Of a stretch of DNA of 6,057 nt, positions 1-6,057 are shown one piece after another. The notes under the pieces are model-generated. The model worked only from the letters and a program-made list of their open reading frames with translations, had not been told where the DNA came from and did no database searches. The stretch is taken from positions 1 to 6,057 of the forward strand of contig CANHGC010000111.1 in the NCBI GenBank assembly GCA_947460045.1, written 5' to 3'. Position 1 is the first letter of the stretch. The number at the start of each line of letters is the position of its first letter. The stretch is from Bacteroidota bacterium (GTDB lineage Bacteria; Bacteroidota; Bacteroidia; NS11-12g; UBA955). The translations under genes were made by a program, and so were the position numbers.

Positions 1-21
1 AATATTTTTAGTTTAAAAGAT

Positions 22-37
22 ACTGCTGTTTGGCAGT
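22..37 (-). terminator. weak hairpin after lycopene cyclase, possible terminator
   Basis: ACTGC (22-26) and GCAGT (33-37) form a perfect 5-bp stem with a 6-nt loop. On the minus strand it is followed by ATCTTTTAA, a short T-rich run. It lies about 50 nt past the lycopene cyclase stop codon. The stem is short, the T run is broken, and the right arm overlaps the direct repeat at 32-75, so this may not be a real terminator. Confidence 0.2.
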
Positions 38-75
38 GATGCTATCGGTACGAAGAATCATAGGATTCTCTCGCC
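32..75 (-). repeat. imperfect direct repeat, copy A (downstream of lycopene cyclase)
   Basis: This stretch shares ordered blocks with 807-852. On the plus strand they are GGYAGTGAT, GCTAT, CGAAGA, CATAGGATT and CGCC, separated by short variable gaps. Within it, AGAATC (55-60) and GATTCT (64-69) form a perfect inverted repeat around a short centre, with a further CGA/TCG pair outside, so the core is palindromic. It begins 15 bp beyond the lycopene cyclase stop codon. It could be an operator, a promoter for a gene to the left of the window, or one copy of a dispersed intergenic repeat. The similarity is seen directly; the function is unknown. Confidence 0.6.
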
Positions 76-90
76 GGTATTGAAGATTGA

Positions 91-804
91 TTAATTCTTT
101 TGTAACAGGGATGTTTTGGATTGTCTTGATTTGAATAATTCAAACAACGTAATCATCCATGTCATGTAGAGTAAATTGTAGAAAAAGTCTTCAAAGGGAA
201 TAGTCCCAATCCGGATTCCGAGGTTTTCAGAATCGTCATAGATCAATACGGGGTTGCCGGTGAGTATGCCATTCACAAAAGCCATGGGAATAAGCGCCAC
301 AGCCCAGGAGATGATTAAGTGTGTAAGGTGGTGGCTGTATTTGGTAAAACTCAAAACGATATAGGTAATTGCCAACAATCCAAATGTACTTGTAGTATAT
401 GCATGAGAAGGGTTGTAGGCGATGCACAAGGCGCTTAATAGAATGATGCCTGAAGTTGCTGCTGTGTTAAGCTTGAGTGAGTGCCAATGGGGCCAATAGG
501 CCTTTAAACAAGCATATATAAACAAACAGGCGTAAGGAACTACTAGGAAGAAGATGTATTCTTCAATGGGCAGATTCACAATGTTTATACCCAATAGAAA
601 TTCCCCGTTGAACTTCCATACCAAAGTTTTCGTGGCGATAATGTCCCAAATGATGTAGGCCAAACTGGTAGGTAACATCGCATAGAGAAAGTATTTCCAA
701 TCTTTGTAGAATGCCACCTTTTTGTCGAACGACAATAGGAGAGGCCCCAGAACGGTGAGAATGTTTAAGTAGAGGTAGGTATTATGTCCTTGGAAGATAT
801 TCAC
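91..804 (-). CDS. crtYcd: lycopene cyclase, fused CrtYcd type
   Basis: This integral membrane protein of 237 residues should cyclise the ends of lycopene to give beta-type rings (gamma- or beta-carotene). It is the fused heterodimer-type cyclase, with CrtYc-like and CrtYd-like halves. About seven hydrophobic segments are visible, near residues 8-25, 37-56, 77-100, 115-131, 138-155, 161-180 and 205-223. The duplicated acidic signature is intact: LPIEEYIFF at 78-86 in the first half and IPFEDFF at 202-208 in the second. VWKFNGE at 62-68 is also typical. Length fits the fused family. The start is GTG at 802-804; an in-frame TAG lies only five codons upstream and the next Met is residue 43, so no other start keeps the conserved NTYLYLNILT N-terminus. 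There is no Shine-Dalgarno sequence, as usual in this phylum. It lies 82 bp downstream of the sigma factor gene on the same strand, and that gap is filled largely by a repeat (807-852) that may carry regulation. Family assignment is firm; the exact product depends on which carotenoid genes are present elsewhere. Confidence 0.93.
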   Translation of the reverse strand: MNIFQGHNTYLYLNILTVLGPLLLSFDKKVAFYKDWKYFLYAMLPTSLAYIIWDIIATKTLVWKFNGEFLLGINIVNLPIEEYIFFLVVPYACLFIYACLKAYWPHWHSLKLNTAATSGIILLSALCIAYNPSHAYTTSTFGLLAITYIVLSFTKYSHHLTHLIISWAVALIPMAFVNGILTGNPVLIYDDSENLGIRIGTIPFEDFFYNLLYMTWMITLFELFKSRQSKTSLLQKN

Positions 805-806
805 GG

Positions 807-852
807 GGTAGTGATTTGGCTATACCTCACGAAGATACATAGGATTTTCGCC
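807..852 (-). repeat. imperfect direct repeat, copy B (upstream of lycopene cyclase)
   Basis: This is the partner of 32-75, with the same ordered blocks: GGTAGTGAT (807-815), GCTAT (819-823), CGAAGA (830-835), CATAGGATT (838-846) and CGCC (849-852). It differs by small insertions and substitutions. The core from CGAA (830-833) to TTCG (847-850) has imperfect dyad symmetry, matching the palindromic core of copy A. It ends two bases from the GTG start of the lycopene cyclase, so it forms the leader or promoter region of that gene. Candidate roles are a regulator binding site, an ECF sigma promoter, or an mRNA hairpin that affects the start codon. Confidence 0.6.
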
Positions 853-886
853 CTATTTATTGGGTTTTTGGCAATGAGGTGGGAGA

Positions 887-1420
887 TTAAGCAATTTGAT
901 ACCCAAAGGCATCGGCGTAATCTTTCAATCTTTCACGAAGAATTCTGCGGGCCACGAAGATGCGAGTTTTCACAGTTCCAATGGGAATTTGAAGTTCCTC
1001 AGCAATTTCATGATACTTATAACCTTCTGTATTGAGTTTGAAGGTTACGCGTAGGTCAAAAGCCAAATCGTCGATGGCGTGATCCAAATCTTTTCTGATG
1101 AACTTTGTTTCAGCATCGTTGTCGATTTTGTGCGAAGGCAAATCGATGAAATAGCTATTGTCTGTGCTATCCAAGAATGTATTGCGCTTCATGTCTCTGC
1201 GATAGTTGTTGATGAAACTATTTTTTAGGATGGTGTAAAGCCAGCCGCGGAGGTTGGTGCCTTCTTGAAATTTTGCACGGTAACGATATGCCTTGAGAAT
1301 GGTTTCTTGCACCAAATCTTTGGTGTCGTCCATGTCATGAGTGAGGGATAATGCATAATTGCGTAGGGGCATCAGTTCACCTGCGATCATGTTGTCGAAA
1401 TCATTTTGTATAACGTTCAT
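887..1420 (-). CDS. ECF-type (sigma-70 family) RNA polymerase sigma factor
   Basis: This 177-residue cytoplasmic protein directs RNA polymerase to a specific promoter set. Region sigma-2 spans about residues 15-80 and includes DTKDLVQETILKAYRYR (32-48) and the conserved NLRGWLYTILKNSFINNYRR run (56-75), which covers -10 recognition and melting. Region sigma-4 spans about 110-165, with helix-turn-helix YHEIAEELQIPIGTVKTRI (136-154) for -35 contact. The sequence resembles a subfamily common in Bacteroidota in which TNL.GWLYTI.KN.FINNYRR and RNT..D.T.N.Y are conserved. The ATG at 1418-1420 gives the usual length. No anti-sigma gene adjoins it: upstream is a 388-bp non-coding region, downstream is the lycopene cyclase. 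From memory, sigma factors of this type head carotenoid clusters in several Bacteroidota, so a role in pigment control is a reasonable inference. The inverted repeat at 1453-1482 suggests it is itself regulated. Confidence 0.92.
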   Translation of the reverse strand: MNVIQNDFDNMIAGELMPLRNYALSLTHDMDDTKDLVQETILKAYRYRAKFQEGTNLRGWLYTILKNSFINNYRRDMKRNTFLDSTDNSYFIDLPSHKIDNDAETKFIRKDLDHAIDDLAFDLRVTFKLNTEGYKYHEIAEELQIPIGTVKTRIFVARRILRERLKDYADAFGYQIA

Positions 1421-1436
1421 AGCGATAACTTATACA

Positions 1437-1444
1437 AATATGGT
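1437..1444 (-). promoter_or_regulatory. possible -7 element for the sigma factor gene
   Basis: On the minus strand CATATTTG matches the Bacteroidota -7 pattern TAnnTTTG at five of its six fixed bases (the first T is C). It lies 16 bp upstream of the sigma factor ATG. No good TTTG or TTG lies 17-23 bp further upstream. An alternative is an ECF-type promoter using AGAACTT in the arm of the adjacent palindrome as a -35 element. Weak evidence for either. Confidence 0.3.
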
Positions 1445-1452
1445 GTTTTGTT

Positions 1453-1482
1453 TAAGTTCTACATAATTTATTGTAGAACTTA
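1453..1482. promoter_or_regulatory. perfect 11-bp inverted repeat, probable operator
   Basis: TAAGTTCTACA (1453-1463) and TGTAGAACTTA (1472-1482) are perfect reverse complements separated by 8 bp. The repeat begins 33 bp upstream of the sigma factor ATG, where it would overlap the promoter. It has no T tract suited to a terminator, and a centre-to-centre half-site spacing of 19 bp (about two helical turns) suits a dimeric DNA-binding protein. Each arm contains TTCTACA, which fits the nTnTACAn half-site I recall for CarH/LitR-type MerR repressors of carotenoid genes. Each arm also contains AGAACTT, reminiscent of the ECF -35 motif, so autoregulation by the sigma factor is an alternative. Confidence 0.55.
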
Positions 1483-1689
1483 TGGGCATCAAAAGTTACA
1501 CATAATAAATGTTGATATTGTGATCTGGTTGTTGTGGGTGGTAGGTGGGACGAGTTGTGTGTGTGTGAATCCACTCTAACTGACTGATATATTGATGTTT
1601 GGCTGGTATTTTTGTCACGAGTGATTGGGTTGTTGCCTGGGTTGTGGCGTAGTGAAAATTTAATTTTGTTTAGGGTTGTTGTGGATAAG
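1483..1689. other. non-coding spacer with strong strand asymmetry
   Basis: No convincing gene lies here. The longest reading frame is low in complexity, and its only upstream start sits inside the terminator hairpin. By hand count, the plus strand from 1511 to 1680 has about 57 G and 14 C, so a minus-strand transcript would be rich in C and poor in G. It includes short repetitive tracts such as GTGTGTGTGTG (1557-1567). A perfect DnaA-box sequence is at 1680-1688, and a plus-strand TAATTTTG at 1661-1668 fits the Bacteroidota -7 pattern. The C-rich, G-poor minus strand just past the atpC terminator could serve as a Rho-dependent backup terminator. Confidence 0.5.
1680..1688 (-). other. consensus DnaA-box sequence
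   Basis: The minus strand reads TTATCCACA, a perfect match to the DnaA box TTATNCACA. It sits just outside the terminator hairpin. Only one perfect box is visible; TTATACAAA at 1430-1438 is one base away. A lone box can occur by chance or titrate DnaA, so no origin is claimed. Confidence 0.35.
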
Positions 1690-1730
1690 TGAAACAAAAA
1701 AGGCTCCCAATGGGAGCCTTTTTTGTTTCA
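1690..1730. terminator. strong bidirectional intrinsic terminator after atpC
   Basis: A perfect 20-bp inverted repeat (1690-1709 and 1711-1730) surrounds a single central base. The GC-rich core GGCTCCC/GGGAGCC is flanked by six A on one side and six T on the other, so either strand gives a stable hairpin followed by a U run. It lies 78 bp past the atpC stop codon and should end the atpDC transcript. The symmetry means it would also stop any plus-strand transcript. Confidence 0.9.
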
Positions 1731-1808
1731 TATTTTTTCAATTCTTGCCGAATGGTTATCGGGGGAATTGGTATTATGTTAGTTTTAATTGGGCTTGTGT
1801 AAGAAAAA

Positions 1809-2039
1809 TCAAACCAAGACCACCACTTTGTTTTTTACAACTTCAACCAACCCACTTTTGATTTCAAAGCTTTGTGTTTGATTGTTGTCTTTGATCTCGA
1901 TGCTACCTGCTTTCAAGTTGGCAATCATGGGAGCGTGGCTATCTAGCAACTGAAAACTACCATTTACACCCGGAAGAGATATTACATCTGCTTCACCGCT
2001 GAATAAGGTTTTATCTGGAGTCAATAATTCAACAAACAT
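1809..2039 (-). CDS. atpC: F1 ATP synthase epsilon subunit, short form
   Basis: Epsilon is part of the central stalk of F1F0 ATP synthase and couples rotor movement to the catalytic hexamer on the cytoplasmic face. The 76 residues cover only the N-terminal beta-sandwich domain. Diagnostic segments are LLTPDKTLFSGEAD (5-18), LPGVNGSFQLLDSHAPMIA (22-40) and the terminal GLVEVVKNKVVVL stretch (63-75). The C-terminal two-helix domain, which can inhibit ATP hydrolysis in E. coli and Bacillus (about 130-140 residues), is absent. This is usual for Bacteroidota homologues and there is no sign of frameshift: the frame ends in a clean TGA. It begins five bases after the atpD stop, so the two genes are cotranscribed and probably translationally coupled. 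There is no Shine-Dalgarno sequence; the linker between the stop and the ATG is TCACC. Confidence 0.95.
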   Translation of the reverse strand: MFVELLTPDKTLFSGEADVISLPGVNGSFQLLDSHAPMIANLKAGSIEIKDNNQTQSFEIKSGLVEVVKNKVVVLV

Positions 2040-2044
2040 GGTGA

Positions 2045-3628
<1,584 letters not shown>

Positions 3629-3634
3629 TTACAA

Positions 3635-3662
3635 TTGTTTATTGATCGAGGCATTTCATTTG
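3635..3662 (+). promoter_or_regulatory. tentative yidC promoter
   Basis: TTG (3635-3637) is followed after 17 bp by TTCATTTG (3655-3662), one base from TAnnTTTG. A second candidate -7 box is TAACTTCG (3719-3726), also one base off and almost adjacent to the yidC ATG. Neither is decisive. The yidC promoter must lie in 3603-3737 unless transcription enters from elsewhere, because the upstream gene is on the other strand. Confidence 0.25.
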
Positions 3663-3737
3663 TGTATTCAGCTTCTGCCATGCAAACGAAAATTGCATCG
3701 CCCCATCTAAAAAATCGTTAACTTCGCCCTTTTATTC

Positions 3738-5567
3738 ATGGATCGTAATACAGTCATCGGTTTCTCGCTCATTTTTCTTATCCTCATTGGATACTATTGG
3801 TATACTGCGCCAACGCCTGAGCAACAAGCAGCATTTGATAAACAGCGCGATAGTATAGCGCAAGTGGAGGCGGCCAAGGCCAATCCTGTGAAATCAGCTA
3901 CGGCAGCGACCAGTGTCTCTAAAGCCAGCATTTCAACAGACACCGCTTTGGTGAAATCTTTGGGTGGATTTGCTTCTCAACTTTCAGGTAAAGCCGATGT
4001 GATTCAACTTCGCAGCAAGCAATTGAGCGTAGACGTTCGCACCAAAGGTGGAAATATGGGCCGAGTGATGCTCAATGGTCACAAGCGTTCTGATTCCTCT
4101 GCATTGGAATTGCTTTCAAATATCGATGCCTATAACGAGTGGTTTTTTGAACTGTATACTGCCAACGGGCCGTTGAAAAGCAGCGACTTTTACTGGAACG
4201 TGGTGAAACAATCGCCAAGCAGCGTCACAATGAGATTGGGTGATACCTCGAGGTATATCGATCAAACTTACACTTTGGATGCCGATGGATATACAGTGAA
4301 ACATGCCATGGCGTTCAAAGGCATTGATGAATTGATCAAATCAAGAACTTCAGGGATCAAAATTTTCTGGCGGGCTCAATTGCACAAGCAGGAGCGCGAC
4401 ATGAAATGGGAGACTCAAAATACCACCGTGGTATATAAAATGGTGGGTGAGGATGCCGATAAATTGGATGTGGCAAGCCCAGACGCGGAAGAATTGAAGA
4501 ACAACCTTGAGTGGGTGGGTTTCAAACAGCAGTACTTTTCTGCCATCATGGTTGCCGATTCAACGTTCTCATCAGATGCCAAAATTTCTTGGAAAGAGAG
4601 CAAAGAGCCCGGAAAAATCAAAGACTTACAAGCCGAGGTCTACTTGGATTTCGATAGACAATCATACAAAGAGTACGGTTTCAGTTACTATTTCGGTCCA
4701 AACCAATACTACACCATGCAAGAAGCCAAAGTGGGTAAGGCCAATGCAGGCTTGGAGCGTGTGATTCCTTTGGGTTGGGGTTTGTTTGGATGGGTGAACC
4801 GATATGTAGTAATTCCGGTATTCCATGCCTTGGACGGTGTAATCGGCAGCATGGGTATCATCATTTTGTTGCTGACCATCATTATCAAAACAGCTTTGTT
4901 GCCATTGGTATACAAATCCTATATCAGTACCGCCAAAATGCGTATTCTGAAGCCCGAATTGGATGTGATCAAGGAAAAGCACGGGAACGACATACAGAAA
5001 ATGCAACAAGACAATATGGCGTTGTACCGCAAAGCGGGTGTATCGCCCATGAGTGGTTGCGTTCCGGTGTTGCTTCAAATGCCCATCTTGTTTGCGATGT
5101 TCCAGTTTTTCCCCAATGCGTTCGAATTGAGACAGAAAGCCTTTTTGTGGGCCACTGATTTGTCTCAGTACGATGGTCCGATGCTTGGTTTTAACATTCC
5201 GTTCTATGGCGATCACGTGAGTTTCTTTACCATCTTGATGACGGTTTCTACGCTCATTTATACCCATTTTAACAATCAATTGTCGGGCGTTACCGGTCAA
5301 ATGAAATACATTGGCTATTTCATGCCAGTCATTTTCTTGGGTGTGTTGAACGATTATGCTGCGGGTTTAACTTGGTATTATTTCGTGAGTAACATGATTA
5401 CATTTGGTCAGCAGTGGGTGATTCGCAGAACAGTAGACGACACCAAATTGCATGCACAAATTGCCGAGAATCGCAAAAAGCCCGTGACAAAATCTAAGTT
5501 CCAACAGCGCATGGAAGAAGCCATGAAAGTGAGTCAACAGCGCGCCGCGGCACAAAAGAAAAAGTAA
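3738..5567 (+). CDS. yidC: membrane protein insertase YidC
   Basis: YidC inserts and folds inner-membrane proteins, alone or with the Sec translocon; known clients include F0 subunits of ATP synthase. The 609-residue protein has the Gram-negative layout. A non-cleaved N-terminal anchor lies at about 5-22. It is followed by a Gln/Ala/Ser-rich linker to about 85 and a large periplasmic beta domain at about 90-345. The conserved insertase core at about 350-565 has membrane segments near 366-392, 440-458, 489-509, 521-540 and 543-562. Core landmarks are PLVYKSYISTAKMRILKPEL (389-408) and SGCVPVLLQMPILFAMFQFF (439-458). Lys384 occupies the position of the groove arginine of E. coli YidC (R366), a charge-conserving change that I recall as normal in this phylum. 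The C-terminal tail (about 565-609) is strongly basic and ends in KKK, suited to ribosome contact. The ATG at 3738 gives the expected MDRNTVIGFSLIFLILIGYY anchor. It is transcribed divergently from atpDC. Confidence 0.97.
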   Translation: MDRNTVIGFSLIFLILIGYYWYTAPTPEQQAAFDKQRDSIAQVEAAKANPVKSATAATSVSKASISTDTALVKSLGGFASQLSGKADVIQLRSKQLSVDVRTKGGNMGRVMLNGHKRSDSSALELLSNIDAYNEWFFELYTANGPLKSSDFYWNVVKQSPSSVTMRLGDTSRYIDQTYTLDADGYTVKHAMAFKGIDELIKSRTSGIKIFWRAQLHKQERDMKWETQNTTVVYKMVGEDADKLDVASPDAEELKNNLEWVGFKQQYFSAIMVADSTFSSDAKISWKESKEPGKIKDLQAEVYLDFDRQSYKEYGFSYYFGPNQYYTMQEAKVGKANAGLERVIPLGWGLFGWVNRYVVIPVFHALDGVIGSMGIIILLLTIIIKTALLPLVYKSYISTAKMRILKPELDVIKEKHGNDIQKMQQDNMALYRKAGVSPMSGCVPVLLQMPILFAMFQFFPNAFELRQKAFLWATDLSQYDGPMLGFNIPFYGDHVSFFTILMTVSTLIYTHFNNQLSGVTGQMKYIGYFMPVIFLGVLNDYAAGLTWYYFVSNMITFGQQWVIRRTVDDTKLHAQIAENRKKPVTKSKFQQRMEEAMKVSQQRAAAQKKK

Positions 5568-5589
5568 CAGGGCAGATTAGGTTCTGTTA
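5565..5589. other. convergent yidC/dprA junction
   Basis: The stop codons of the two convergent genes are separated by only 19 bp. TAACAG (5565-5570) and CTGTTA (5584-5589) form a 6-bp inverted repeat that contains both stop codons, with a 13-nt loop. It has no following T run, so it is not a convincing terminator. The transcripts of the two genes probably overlap at their 3' ends. Confidence 0.4.
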
Positions 5590-6057
5590 AATCATCGACA
5601 TGTATTGATTTCCAGGAAGGTTTGTGATCAATCCTTTTAACTCGAGATCTAAAAGCGCCATAGAAATGTGACTTGCAGACCACTGGTTTTGGTTGAGCAT
5701 TTCGTCTGGATTGTGCACACCATTCAATAGCCAATGCATCACTTGTTGCTCAACGGGGTTGAGTTTACTGAACATAGACATTTGGGTATTGTTTGAATGC
5801 TCTGCTATACTAGTTACTATGTTGGGGGTCCAATTCATGGCCTCTGCGATGTCTTTTCCGCAAGTGACCAGCTGCGCCATGTTGGATTTGATGAGGAAAT
5901 TGCATCCCTCTGAGGGCCTGTCGGACGGTCTACCCGGCACGGCAAAAACATCTCTGCTATATCCATGGGCGATACTTGCTGTGATCATGGAGCCTCCTTT
6001 CACCCCGCTTTCAATCACCAACAACGCATCGCACAAACCGGCCACAATCCGATTCCT
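5587..6057 (-). CDS. dprA: DNA processing protein DprA (3' part, 5' end beyond window)
   Basis: DprA binds incoming single-stranded DNA during natural transformation, protects it and loads RecA. The visible part is the last 156 residues; the reading frame stays open to the right edge, so the start lies outside. The end of the Rossmann-like DNA-binding fold is clear: RNRIVAGLCDALLVIESGVK (1-20 of the visible part) followed by GGSMITA (21-27), then FAVPGRPSDRPSEGCNFLIK (38-57) with the family's VPG and LI elements. A winged-helix domain of the DprA C-terminal type covers about 98-156 (LNPVEQQVMHWLL to LLDLELKGLITNLPGNQY). The GTG at 6043-6045 is an internal Val, not a start. The gene converges on yidC with 19 bp between stops, so the two are not an operon. 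No competence regulator or other uptake gene is visible here. Confidence 0.95.
   Translation of the reverse strand, partial: RNRIVAGLCDALLVIESGVKGGSMITASIAHGYSRDVFAVPGRPSDRPSEGCNFLIKSNMAQLVTCGKDIAEAMNWTPNIVTSIAEHSNNTQMSMFSKLNPVEQQVMHWLLNGVHNPDEMLNQNQWSASHISMALLDLELKGLITNLPGNQYMSMI

Noticed and set aside
8..61. 17-codon minus-strand frame (MILRTDSITAKQQYLLN) downstream of the cyclase
   Set aside because: It is too short and has no ribosome binding or homology evidence; copy B gives a different, shorter frame at the same place, so the repeat is not coding.
55..69. AGAATC/GATTCT as an intrinsic terminator of the cyclase gene
   Set aside because: The stem is AT-rich, with no T run following on either strand; it fits better as the core of the repeat.
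784..1035. 83-codon plus-strand frame across the sigma/cyclase gap
   Set aside because: It overlaps the conserved 3' end of the sigma gene and the repeat at 807-852, and shows no family features.
1557..1567. GT dinucleotide run as a phase-variable tract
   Set aside because: Only about five GT units, not in a coding region and not between promoter elements I can identify, so switching by slippage is not supported.
1452..1697. 81-codon minus-strand reading frame in the spacer
   Set aside because: It starts with TTG inside the terminator hairpin, is rich in Thr, Ser, His and Asn because of the skewed base composition, has no recognisable domain, and runs through the palindrome.
1421..1808. Replication origin in the intergenic region
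   Set aside because: Only one perfect DnaA box, no box cluster, no DnaA-trio series and no neighbouring replication gene; a skewed spacer after a terminator explains most of it.
4662..5300. 212-codon minus-strand frame opposite yidC, and the 4775-5158 plus-strand frame
   Set aside because: Both are alternative-frame shadows of the conserved yidC core, with no domain signal.

Overview
The window comes from a member of the Bacteroidota (Bacteroidetes). This rests on several independent signs. The best promoter matches the phylum's TTTG-N20-TAnnTTTG pattern. Start codons lack Shine-Dalgarno sequences. atpD and atpC form a two-gene unit apart from the other ATP synthase genes. AtpD carries an extra segment, AtpC is short, YidC has Lys instead of Arg in its groove helix, and the lycopene cyclase is the fused CrtYcd type. 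No finer placement is attempted.

Layout. Positions 91-1420 (minus strand) hold a carotenoid block: an ECF sigma factor gene followed, after an 82-bp gap, by a lycopene cyclase gene. Positions 1421-1808 are non-coding. They contain a perfect 11-bp inverted repeat in front of the sigma gene, a G-over-C-skewed stretch, one perfect DnaA box and a strong bidirectional terminator. Positions 1809-3553 (minus) hold atpD-atpC, the F1 beta and epsilon subunits, with a clear promoter at 3571-3602. Positions 3738-5567 (plus) hold yidC, transcribed divergently from atpDC. Positions 5587-6057 (minus) hold the 3' part of dprA, cut by the right edge and convergent with yidC.

How the parts relate. The sigma factor probably controls carotenoid synthesis, although crtI and crtB are not in the window. 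The atpDC and yidC genes share a 184-bp divergent control region. This is functionally sensible, because YidC inserts F0 subunits into the membrane in well-studied bacteria. dprA is a DNA-uptake and recombination gene with no evident link to the rest.

The protein-coding content is ordinary and I see no clearly new protein system. The most interesting signals are non-coding. One is an imperfect 44-46 bp direct repeat with internal dyad symmetry on both sides of the lycopene cyclase gene. The other is the palindrome upstream of the sigma gene, whose half-sites resemble those I recall for B12-dependent light-responsive MerR repressors. Together they suggest an uncharacterised regulatory circuit for pigment synthesis; this is inference.
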